This document shows positions 47,221-56,800 of a stretch of DNA of 64,000 nucleotides, piece after piece. Made by a program: the position numbers and the translations under genes. Location of the stretch: assembly GCA_019633425.1 (NCBI GenBank), contig WSUB01000037.1:225232-289231 (forward strand), given 5' to 3'. Under the pieces are notes generated by a model. The model did no database searches. It was not told where the DNA came from and saw nothing but the letters and a program-made list of their open reading frames with translations. This stretch comes from Tulasnella sp. 424. Lineage: Eukaryota; Basidiomycota; Agaricomycetes; Cantharellales; Tulasnellaceae. Within the stretch, counting starts at the first letter, position 1. Every line of letters begins with the position of its first letter.

Positions 47221-47355
47221 TTCTTTCTGCTTGTTGTTACGTTGTAGTCGTCTTCTTTAAATTTATACATTAGATAGACCTTGTTTGTTTCGGCAGTAAA
47301 CAGAATCTATTTCCTTCCCCAAAAACTTGCCCGTCCCAACATCGCACTTCGCACT

Positions 47356-49182
47356 ATGCCTTTTCCTCATCCAGCCATGTACCGAACGGCATGGACTAGG
47401 AGATGCCAGACTCTGGTCCCAGCTTGGTTCGTTTACTCTCTCCAAAGTCCAGCGACTGACGTCTCACTAACTCGGAACTGTCGCGTTAGGTCCAGACATC
47501 ACTCAGTACGCACATTAACCAGCCTCGCAGCATCGAAACAGGATGTGTCCCAACTCTTGCGGGTTGAAATTAATTTGGCCACCAATTCAGCTCCTAGCTC
47601 GATACCATTGAGCACTACCAAACCAGCACTCGGATGGTTGGATCGATGGGACGCAGCATCTCGCCGAAAACAAGCATCTCCATCTACGTTCAAGGGATGC
47701 TTTGGAAACGTTTTGGCATTGAGCCGATGTTTGGCCGAGGAGGGTAGTCTGGAAAGAGCCAAGGGCTTGCTCGACGCATTAGCCAGGTTTCATGGCCAGC
47801 ATTCTGGCTGCTTGCCACAGGTGGCGGCGTGGCGTTCCCTTGCAGAGCTTCGAGAGACACAGTCTCTTGTTGCAAGAGACCTCAGCAAAAAGAGGGAGGC
47901 CGTAGGAGCAGCTCGAGATGCAGCCGATCTCTGGGAAAGGCTTGCCCGCCTCGATGCCGCCGCACACGAAGATCATCACGGGGCGTCGCTCATAAACCTA
48001 GGATCAAGGCTTCACGAAGCCAACGACATCGACTCGGCCATTGTGTCGTTCGAGCACGCCATCGCCATAGCTCGCAATCGCAGAGAGTTGAAGACGGACC
48101 CGGAGGTGTTCGCATCCCTCGGAACAGCGTTACAATGCTTAGCCCTTGCCATCAGCCGCGCACAACCTGAAAGGGCTCTTGGATGTGTCATTGAAGCTGC
48201 GGAGCTGGCCGAGGCGGCGTTGGACTATGAAGACCGAGAGTCCGTACCCATCGCAATGGCCGCCTACTCCCTTGTTCTCCGTCAATATCTGGTTTTAAAA
48301 GACTACCACGCGGCCCAACAGATTGTTGACGTGCAGTTCCGACTCCTCTCTCGCCTCAAAGACCAACCCGACCCAAACTTTTGCGAAGGCATCTCCATAT
48401 TGACGGATTCTGCGACCAGCTTTTTGCAGAAAAGCGAATACAACCAGACTCGGCGAATCCTGGCGGACATTATAGCCTGTCCTATGGCAAACAGAATCCC
48501 CTCAGAAGCGCAAGGGCGATTATCATACCTCAAGGCTGTTTGCTTGATGGAGGAAGGCAAAGTGGAAGCGGCAGCAACAGAAATCCAGACGTCCATTCGT
48601 TTATTCAAAGATGTCGAAATCCCGGATGAAGCGCAACTAGCTTCTTCCTACAGCGAGTACTCGAGGATTCTAGCGGCAGGAGACTCGGCGGCAGAAGCGC
48701 ACACTGCCTGCAAGGAAGCTGTTAGGCTTCAACGTTCATTCCTGAACTCCGCGACGACTGTAGATGCCTCAGAGAAGGTCAACCTCGCGACCTACCTCCT
48801 TCAACTGAGTCAACACGAGCTGGATTCATCGGAGTTTGACGAGTCCATTCGACTGGTCGATGACGCGATGGATATCTGCCGCCAACACCCAGAAGTGGAC
48901 GCTACACACGATTGCCTGGCCGGTGGATATGCCTTACGTGTCAAAGCTTGCCTTGGGAAAGGCGATCACGGAGAGGTTATCCGTACAGCGGAGGGTTTGC
49001 ACGTCATTTTGGAGTCGTTTTTGGAGGAGGAGAACCGAACCGCCGTAACATTTCAACGATTAGTAGAATCTTTGGAATCAATGATTCCTTCACTTGAATA
49101 TTTGGGTCGTGACGAAGAAGTGGCTGCTGCGCGGGTGTTGCTGGATCGCCTTCGATCCATCCAACCAGGAGATAGCCACTAA
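47356..49182 (+). CDS. Intronless TPR-like helical-repeat protein, unknown function
   Basis: Not assigned to a named family. The first ATG at 47356 gives MPFPHPAMYRTAWTRRCQTL, with an Arg-rich, acid-poor start for about 60 residues (RNCRVRSRHHSVRTLTSLAA), suggesting mitochondrial import. The remainder is helical and repeat-like, with TPR-type text such as SLINLGSRLHEANDIDSAIV, AIAIARNRRELKTDPEVFAS, and ASSYSEYSRILAAGDSAAEA. It ends RLRSIQPGDSH after about 608 residues. It is the only long gene here without introns; its base composition and codon use resemble its neighbours, so transfer is not suggested. Convergent with HIS5, only 90 bp apart. Confidence 0.78.
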   Translation: MPFPHPAMYRTAWTRRCQTLVPAWFVYSLQSPATDVSLTRNCRVRSRHHSVRTLTSLAASKQDVSQLLRVEINLATNSAPSSIPLSTTKPALGWLDRWDAASRRKQASPSTFKGCFGNVLALSRCLAEEGSLERAKGLLDALARFHGQHSGCLPQVAAWRSLAELRETQSLVARDLSKKREAVGAARDAADLWERLARLDAAAHEDHHGASLINLGSRLHEANDIDSAIVSFEHAIAIARNRRELKTDPEVFASLGTALQCLALAISRAQPERALGCVIEAAELAEAALDYEDRESVPIAMAAYSLVLRQYLVLKDYHAAQQIVDVQFRLLSRLKDQPDPNFCEGISILTDSATSFLQKSEYNQTRRILADIIACPMANRIPSEAQGRLSYLKAVCLMEEGKVEAAATEIQTSIRLFKDVEIPDEAQLASSYSEYSRILAAGDSAAEAHTACKEAVRLQRSFLNSATTVDASEKVNLATYLLQLSQHELDSSEFDESIRLVDDAMDICRQHPEVDATHDCLAGGYALRVKACLGKGDHGEVIRTAEGLHVILESFLEEENRTAVTFQRLVESLESMIPSLEYLGRDEEVAAARVLLDRLRSIQPGDSH

Positions 49183-49272
49183 CAACCAGCGCTGTCTTTG
49201 TTTGACGGTGAGCAGCCCAAGTCACTCATCGATGCCTTCAAGCTTCTAATTTCATTGCACGATGATGTTACT

Positions 49273-50555
49273 CTATTCTTGGGATAGTACTTGTTCTAGT
49301 CTATTCAACAAAACTTGGTTCTCCTGTTCCGTTCCGACTGTCATGCGAAGGCATCCACCACAGCCCAACTCTCCGCCACGGTAGCGAACCACAACTCCCA
49401 TATCTTCGGCTAGTTTCTTATATATTTTCATCGCTCTTGCGTTGTCGTATTCGTTATCCGAGGTAGACCCCCGCTTCAGAATGGGAACCAAGACGAAGTT
49501 GGCGTGGTTTCCTCCCCGAGATTCTCCCAAACCTAATGGCCGCAGACTCTGTAATGACTCTATAAGGCTCGTTTGCATGTGTTTGATGGAAGCCACGTTG
49601 GATTTCATGAGGTTGACCCCGGGCGTCGACAAGGCCGAGAGTGCCGCCTGGGCCGTCAATGATGAAATATTGTATGGGGCCTTGGTGTTGCTAAGGACTC
49701 TGATCAAAGAAGGTTGGGCCATTGCAACACCCAATCTGGGACGCGGAATTTCAGTAGCCTGACGGTCTATTTCTGGAAGAGTCCCTACCGAATCGCAGCC
49801 AGTCCGAAGCTTTTGCTTAGCGTCTGCATGACGCATATGTTCGCATATCTTTCAACTAGAGATACCGCGCTATGTTCTTCTCCAGCAAAGTCGATATAGG
49901 CCTCATCCACCACGACTACCCCCTTGAAATCTGGAAATTCCAGCAACGCTTCTATATCTTTGAGTGGTATCGCTGTGCCAGTAGGATTTCCAGGCGAGCA
50001 CACGAAAATCAACTTGATATTTGGTTCTTGTAAGATGACTCGCTTGATCTAACGGAAAGGCTTTCGGTGGCGACACACAGATTCAGTCAATTTGGAACGC
50101 ACCTCGTCAACCTGCAATTGAAAGGAGCCCCCTCCCACATCAAGCGGTACTTTGAGCACGGCGACATCATTTATTTGAGCGCACACAGAATACATTCCGT
50201 AGGTCGGTGGCGTGATAAGGACCTTGTCCTTGGTTGGAACACAGCATATTCTGAACAAGAGGTCTATAACCTCATCCGAGCCGACGCCCAAAAACACAAA
50301 GGACGCGTCCGGCAAGCCGCGTAGGGAGGCAAACCTCCCTTTGACTTGGTCATGGGAAGGGTCAGGATATCGGTTGAGGCCGAGGCCATTCAACGGAAGT
50401 CCAGAGGGGTCGGGGATGGAATGGCCTAACGAGTTTTCGTTGGCGTCCAGGAGAATACCCGACTGGTAGTCATCCCGAGCGCAGCGGTACGGTTGCAACG
50501 CTAGAATGTTAGGTCGGATGAACTGCTCGAGACTGAAATGAGAGGGGTAGGACAT
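49273..50555 (-). CDS. HIS5: Histidinol-phosphate aminotransferase, spliced
   Basis: PLP-dependent enzyme of histidine biosynthesis that converts imidazole-acetol phosphate to histidinol phosphate, using glutamate. Start MSYPSHFSLEQFIRPNILAL, then LLDANENSLG and LGLNRYPDPSHDQVKGRFAS, the family N-terminus. Cofactor-fold landmarks follow: FLGVGSDEVIDLLFRICCVP, TPPTYGMYSVCAQ, FVCSPGNPTGTAIPL and VVVDEAYIDFAGE (Asp for the PLP pyridine nitrogen). The PLP lysine is in MQTLSKSFGLAAIRLG. The C-terminal part includes NFVLVPIL and MGVVVRYRGGELGCGGCLRM. Ends EQVLSQE. Two introns, near 49753 and 50050-50090. About 400 residues, normal length. Head-to-head with CIA1, 86 bp between start codons. Confidence 0.94.
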
Positions 50556-50641
50556 TCTGTGGTAGAAGAAGGAAAGAGAGTCAGCCAAACAACGGCCGAA
50601 TACCACCCGAATTAGTGTCGGCCGTCACGTGTACCAGAACC
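50556..50641. promoter_or_regulatory. Very short shared promoter region of HIS5 and CIA1
   Basis: 86 bp separate the divergent start codons of an amino-acid biosynthesis gene and an iron-sulfur assembly gene. It contains GTCACGTGTACC near the CIA1 end, again with a CACGTG core. I saw no Gcn4-type TGACTCA site; a GAGAGTCAGCC stretch at 50574-50584 is the closest. Confidence 0.5.
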
Positions 50642-51907
50642 ATGACTTACTCCCTGCGACTCGTTTCGACATTAGCCGGTACGTGTTTTGTCTTCTCGCT
50701 GAAGGGCAATCCACTGATTTCTTATGTCACGGCACAGGGCACGATCAGCGGGTTTGGCAAGCAAAATGGAATCCAGCGGCGAAACTCCTCGCGTCCTGTT
50801 CGGCAGATCGCACTGTACGCTTGTATCAATACGCCCGGAAAGAGAGCACAATTACGCTCGATTTGGCGACCGTTATTGATACCAGCCATCGGCGCTCAGT
50901 ACGCTCCATCGCATGGGCTCCATCAGGCAAATTGCTTGCGACGGCCAGTTTTGACTCGACGATTGGCATATGGGAAGGTGCGAATGGCCTTGCTGGATCA
51001 GTCCCTACGGAATGGGAATGTAGTAGTACAATCGAAGGCCACGAGAACGAGTGTAAATGCGTCTCGTACTCTTCAACAGGAACGCTGCTGGCAACTTGTG
51101 GACGCGATAAGAGCGTCTGGATATGGGAAGGTACGTAGCTCATGAACATAAACCCTTGAAAAAAAAAACTCAATAGCCATTTCAGTTCAACCAGATAGTG
51201 AATTCGATTGCATAAGTGTTTTGATGGAGCACACTCAAGATGTCAAATGCGTTGCATGGCATCCGACTGCCGAGGTTAGTGACCTCATTGAACACACCAA
51301 ACACAGACTATAAACTCGGATACCCTGAATTCACCGACAGGTTCTTGTCTCTGCATCGTATGACAACACTTTGAAGTTGTACATGGATGATCCCGCGGAT
51401 GATTGGTATTGCTTTGCAACGCTGAAAGGTCACACGTCAACAGTTTGGTGTGCCACCTTCAGCCCATGCGGAAAGTACCTTGCCAGTTGCTCGGACGATG
51501 AAAGCATTATCATTTGGCAACCAACCGGTGACGACGGAGGCCTCATAGGAGAGTGGAAAGAGATCTGCAGGCTTGCAGGCCATACTGGACCCGTCTTCTC
51601 AATCTCCTGGACTGCGGCAGGACATATCAATAAAGACAGCGTCACTTTACTTGCCAGCGGAGGTACAGATGGGAGCGTTTATCTGTGGGAAATAAAGGTA
51701 TGGCATAACCTGTTTCTTTTGGCGAGGTTTTGTCTCAAATTTCTGCAGTCAGGAGGAACTATCATGGCCGAGCGGGTAGCCTCCATTGAGCAGGCCCACG
51801 ACGCTGATATCAACTCTGTTGACTGGCTAGAGATGGGAGATGATGGTCTATATTTGGCTTCAGCTGGTGATGATGGACTTGTTAAGGTATGGGAGTTACA
51901 AAGTTGA
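50642..51907 (+). CDS. CIA1: Cytosolic iron-sulfur assembly protein CIA1 (CIAO1), WD40, spliced
   Basis: Seven-bladed WD40 scaffold of the CIA targeting complex that delivers iron-sulfur clusters to cytosolic and nuclear apoproteins. Start MTYSLRLVSTLA, then over an intron GHDQRVWQAKWNPAAKLLAS. Blades show the usual GH...WD spacing: CSADRTVRLYQY, RSIAWAPSGKLLATASFDST, GHENECKCVSYSSTGTLLAT with CGRDKSVWIWE, DVKCVAWHPTAEVLVSASYD, GHTSTVWCATFSPCGKYLAS with CSDDESIIIWQP, and GHTGPVFSISWTAAGH. The last blade is HDADINSVDWLEMGDDGLYL with GLVKVWELQS at the end. Four introns. About 370 residues, the normal size. The order of blades and the DDDWYCFATLKGHTSTVW-like segment fit CIA1 rather than other WD40 proteins. 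Confidence 0.9.
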
Positions 51908-51908
51908 A

Positions 51909-51920
51909 GGGGGGGGGGGG
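51909..51920 (+). repeat. 12-bp G homopolymer just after the CIA1 stop
   Basis: Twelve consecutive G residues begin one base after the stop codon of CIA1. A run of this length is prone to slippage in replication and sequencing, so its exact length should be treated with care. Confidence 0.9.
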
Positions 51921-53029
51921 AAGCAAACCAAGGGCTAGCAGTGCAATTCAGTGAGCCATTGTCACATGAGTATAGAACTTCTAAATGAATTTACAATATG
52001 GGCAAGGTTATCGGATGGTCCCACATGCTCCCAAAGGTTTGATTTTCTGCAAGGGTCAGGGGGAACCCTAGTTTTGACATTGGGTCAAAAAATCAAACTT
52101 GCTCTTGTGGAACTTCAGTATTCAATGCACCAGTATTATTGTATCTTAGCCTAACCTCTACTACTTTCTTCTAGCTAGCAGCAGTTGGGGGAAACTGTGT
52201 GACTTCCGAGTCAGCCTATCAGACACAGTTTGACAGTGAGGGTAGGGTCCTCCCAGGACATCCAGGGGGCCTGACCTGGTTGTGAGCTTCGGCTCAAGCA
52301 CTGTCAACGGAGCTCAGCCCAAACCGGGCCCAAGGGTCGCTCGAGCCCAGCGCGTTTACCATAAAAAGCAATAGACGATCCAAGCCGAGCCAAACGGCAC
52401 TCTGCCGTTTACCTCCAAGACGGGACCAACCCTAAAAGGGAAGGTCCCTGAGGTGTTCGCGAGCTTGAGCGAGCTGAGCTTCCGGGCTTGAGCTCGGCCC
52501 GACCACCTGAGCTGAGCTGGCCCGAGCCTGAGGCCCGCTCTGGCACAACACTGGCCTGACCTCACCTGATAGCGCCGGTTGGGGATTGGTTGGTGAATTA
52601 GAACATGAATGGGAAGGTAGGCAGACAAGAATACTTTTGGTGGTGGAGGAGCCTGGGATTAGTTGTACATCTGTCCTCTACTATGTTCACAAGCTACTGG
52701 CAGAGCATCCACTCTGCTGTGCTTTGCATTTAGTACCACCAGCCCAGGTCATTCCTCCAGGGTCCAATATCATTCCATCATGTTGCATTTAACAACATTA
52801 GATATGTGATATTCTGTGTAGTCCCACATGAGAGTACCCTGATTAGAATCTACACTTTGACAAGAAGAAAAGCTCCAGGAATTTAACAGTTAGCACGGGA
52901 GAACCCTAACTTTCCCGGTGGGGTCAGACCATAATAGAACTCTACCTGGATCATGAATTTCATATTTAGTCCTACTGATATTTCTTTTAGGTCCGTTTCC
53001 GATCTGGTTCAACTCCCTTTTAGGTCCGA
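51921..53029. other. Gene-free left flank of the retrotransposon island
   Basis: No gene seen. Content from left to right: unremarkable sequence to about 52230; a GC-rich block with an 8-bp flanking duplication (listed separately); then sequence with short open frames only. Near the LTR the motif CTTTTAGGTCCG occurs twice (about 52985 and 53016), and a related inverted CGGATCTAAAAGG-like copy (GGATCTAAAAGGGA) lies beyond the element at 59029-59042. Confidence 0.5.
52277..52553. mobile_element. Possible hAT-type non-autonomous element (MITE-like), 277 bp
   Basis: A GC-rich block with many GAGC/GCTC words is bounded by a perfect 8-bp direct repeat, GCCTGACC (52269-52276 and 52554-52561). Eight-bp duplications are typical of hAT transposons. 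The right end reads, inverted, CAGTGTTGTGCC, and the left end TGGTTGTGAGC, so the shared core is only GTTGTG; the left end may have lost its first bases. Inside there is a perfect hairpin AAACGGCA-CTC-TGCCGTTT (52392-52410). No coding capacity. The assignment is inferred from the duplication and composition, not from a known consensus. Confidence 0.4.
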
Positions 53030-53034
53030 GTCCG
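53030..53034 (+). repeat. Left target-site duplication GTCCG
   Basis: GTCCG directly precedes the left LTR and is repeated directly after the right LTR (58955-58959). Five-bp duplications are usual for Ty1/copia integration and mark both borders of the element. Confidence 0.9.
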
Positions 53035-53305
53035 CGTTGCACAGTGTCGTGCGTCTCCTCTTTGCCTCTATCGTGTTCGCTACATACGATTTGGTATATG
53101 CCACTATTCTCATGATTTGTTGTAATTATACTGTGATGTTCGTGTAATGTTTGTGGCGTACTTGTACATGTTGTGAGATTGTTTGTTCCTACTACTATAT
53201 ATACTGGATGTGCACGTACGTATAATATCATCGACTCTTCAACTCCCCCTTCTCCTGTGTGGCACAGTTGAGATAACCTCAGTCGTCGGATTGCTGCGTT
53301 TTACA
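53035..53305 (+). repeat. Left (5') LTR, 271 bp
   Basis: Matches the right LTR over its full length with five differences seen by eye. It starts CGTTGCACAG, where the right LTR has the canonical TGTTGCACAG, so its first base is mutated; it ends TTTTACA. A TATATATA box at 53196-53203 is the likely core promoter. The altered first base need not block mobility, because the U3 end of new cDNA is copied from the right LTR. Confidence 0.93.
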
Positions 53306-53319
53306 GGTTATGGGCCCAG
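53306..53319 (+). other. Primer binding site, half-tRNA type (initiator tRNA-Met anticodon region)
   Basis: Directly after the LTR end lies GGTTATGGGCCCAG. This is complementary to the anticodon stem-loop region of initiator tRNA-Met (CTGGGCCCATAACC, anticodon CAT), not to its 3' acceptor end. Drosophila copia is known to prime from a 5' half of this tRNA cut in the anticodon loop, and the match here begins at the same place. The exact host tRNA sequence is not in the window, so the match is judged against the general eukaryotic sequence. Confidence 0.75.
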
Positions 53320-53899
53320 ACCGTACCTAATCAAACCAGACAGTCGATTTACATTTTACTTTTCCACTTCATATCTCTATCCGGGGGCACCTTGATTGCC
53401 AGAGCGCAGCGTGAACCCAACACGCCCAGTCGCCCCTCTATACCGCCAGGTTAGAGGCAAAACCCGTGACTCTTAATACACTGTCCCACCTCTGCCTGCG
53501 AATCGTGCGTTGTGCCTCCATCACGGGCCAGGTTGAAAGGTCGGCTGAGGGAAGGCAGACCCGGTACCCACGCTACAGCTAGAGGTCTCCACAACCCTCA
53601 CTACGAAAGAGTAGAGCACCATTGAGCCCCTCGCTCCAAGTTTTAACCACTTTCCTCTCTCCCAAAACTACACATCGTGCACATCGCCAATCAGGCTAAG
53701 CGCAAAATCACTGCCACATCACCCCAGTTCGCACTCAAATCCTCGGCAATACTGGATCACCGAATTATCTCCGATCCTTCGCCTATATCTACGCAAGCTT
53801 CACAACCTCTGAGCAGCGGTACTCATACCTAGAACTTCCTCGCTCTCGCCACAATACACACATCTACATCTACCTCCCCCTACTCTCATCCCTCTCAAA

Positions 53900-56800
53900 A
53901 TGGCCAAAACAGAGATCTATATCCTCACCACCTCCGAAACCTATGACGAATGGACCAGACTCACCCAAGCCGCCCTATTAGCAGCTCGAGTATGGAAACA
54001 CGCATCCACCATTGTCTTGCCCCCCGTCATGGTCGATCAGTCAGCCCCTACAGCAGAGGAGGCTAGAGAGACCAGGATACACAACGAGAACGAAGAGCAA
54101 GCCCTCGGTATCATCCTCGAACGACTAGATGCAGCCAACGCCCGCATAGTGGCAGGCAAGCCGGCAAATGTAGCATGGACCACGCTCAAAACCACTCACA
54201 ACCAACAAACCGGAAACCGGCAATACCAACTCTACCAAAAACTCGCCGGCATCGTCCAAAAACCCAGTGAATCACTGCCCGACTTTTTCCAACGCCTTGA
54301 ACAAGCTGGGGACAGACTATCTGCATCATTGGCCTCCGGCACTACTGCCGACGACGTTATCAACCTCCTCGTCACCTTTCTAGCCCTCTCCAACATGGAC
54401 CCCACCGAAGAAAACGAATCCTTCGAGGTCACCCTCTCCATTGCTGGCAGACTAACTCGCACCACCATGGGCACAGCATTCATGAATGAGCAAACGCGTC
54501 GAGATACCACCAAGGACAGCAAGGAAGCCGGCCTCATCTCCAGAGCCGGTCGACCAACCAAAAAAGGACCCAAGCCAGGCTCGCCCACTTGTTCACACTG
54601 CCAGAAGGCTCACAAATCGGACGAATGCTATTCAAAGTATCCCGAAAAGATGCCACAATGGATGAAAGACCGCAATGAGGAGCAAAAGAGACGCTGCGCT
54701 CAGCAGCAAACCGCTACGAATGGTACCAATGCCCATGCTGCCGCAGCCAACAATTCTAGCGATGAAGACACCCCGGAATCCATCATGATGGCAAGCTCTA
54801 CTCATTCTCCGCCTTCCTCCTCATCTGACCAACGATGGATCACAGATTCGGGGGCCACGTCGTCTATGACTCCCCATTGGCATTGGATTCGAAACTTGAC
54901 ACCATGCCGTGTACCCGTCAATGTTGCATCCGGAGAAGTCGTCTACGCAACCGGCAGAGGAGAAGTTTGGTTCCAGCCTGTGGTGAATGATGTTAAAGTT
55001 GAATCCGTCATTTTCTCTCGTGTTTTGTATGTCCCCCAACTATCAAATAGTCTCTTTGCTGTGCTCCCTGTGGCCCGCAAGCGTGGCGTGGTCGTGTCTT
55101 TCGACAAAAGCAAAGTTCAGTTCAAATCTGCTGAAGGGGGCACCTTCATGACCGCATCCTACGAAGGCAAGACAGCGTATCTGGATGGCAAAACCCTACC
55201 AGCTCCGATAAACGAACTAGCCATGACCACAGCCTCCACACCAACCGTCACACTTGCCCTCCTGCACCGTCGCATGGCCCATATTGGGACAGACCGATTA
55301 AAGAAACTGGTGAAACTGGATATGGCAAAAGGAGTAACTCCAAAAGATATTGCCAAACTCGAGGACGACCTGCCCATCATATGTGAACCATGTCTTGCTG
55401 GAAAACAACACCGCGAGCCATTCCCCCATTCCATTTCGACCACATCGTCCCCCCTCGAAATCATTGTATCAGATCTCCATGGACCATTACCACCTACAGA
55501 CGAAGGCTATCGCTACTGGCTACTGTTCATTGATGTCCACACTTGCCTCACACTCGTTTACCTCCTAAGAAAGAAAAAGGAGGCATTCGAGTGCTTCAAA
55601 GACTACAAAGCCCTAGTTGAAAAACAAACCGGGCACTTGATCAAATGTCTAAGGGACGATAAGGGTGGCGAATTTATCGGAAAGAAATGGGACGCCTTCA
55701 TGACCGAGCAAGGCATTAGACACGAGAAAACGACAGTGAACACTCCTCAACAGAATGGAATTGCGGAACGAAAGAACCGAACACTAGAAGAGGCAGTCAC
55801 CTCCATGCTTGCTCAAGCTAAACTCCCAAGAGCCGTATGGGGACAAGCCCTCCAGTTAGCTGTTCGAATCACAAACGCGAGTCCCATGTCTGCTATCAAG
55901 GACAAAACACCATATGAAGCATTCTATGGCAAAAAGCCAGACCTCAGCATGCTACAAACATTTGGTTGCCGAGCGTACGTTCATGTGCAAAAAGAGAAAA
56001 GGAAAGAGGCAAAATGGCATACCCAACAATGCATCTACCTGGAATTTGAGGACGGCTACAAAGGATTCAAATGCTACAATCCTGAAACAAACCTTCTCGT
56101 CATCTCCAGAGATGTAGTATTCGACGAAAATGAATTCCCCAGCATCCCATGGAACAACGAGGACGAAAGCTTCATTCCCATCAGTGGGGGCTACTATCCA
56201 CCTCCTGACAACCGCAATGCATACCTGCCTCCTCCAGCGCCCCAAGCTCCAGGATTGCCTCCACCTCCTGCTCCAAATCCTCCTCCGCCTCTGCCTCCGC
56301 CTCTGCCTCCGCCTCCGCCTCCGCCTCCGCCTCCACCTGCTCCATTGCCGCCCTCCACACCGTCAGCACCATCGCCTTCACCTCGACCGGCACCCGGATC
56401 TCCCAACGATGATGACAGCTACGTCCCACCGGACACTCCCGAACCATCACCTGCCTCATCCGAATCAGACGACGGTTGGCCGATTCAGAGCTACCGTCTG
56501 CCATCTGAAGAACGACGAGACGAGTATCGGGAACCGAGCCCACGAAGAGGAATTGGCTTCAGAGGCAAGGGAAAAACCAAGTCGGGAGGAAGGACGCCAA
56601 CGCCAATAAAAGAGGAACCTGAATCACCACCACGCATAGACGGCACATCGGTCCCATTTAGCTATGTCGAATCTCCTAAAAAGAACAAGAAGACCAAAGA
56701 GAAACGAGAGGTACAAGCACTCATGCGACACACTTGGTCCGCTGACCCAGAGCCTGGTCCTTCCCAAAGAACTGTCAGAACCCGCCAGCCCCCAAAGGAA

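Noticed and set aside
56181..56543. Antisense open frames rich in Gly or Glu/Ala opposite the copia proline repeat
   Set aside because: They are mirror images of the CCTCCG repeat and are confined to it; no independent start, stop context or family.
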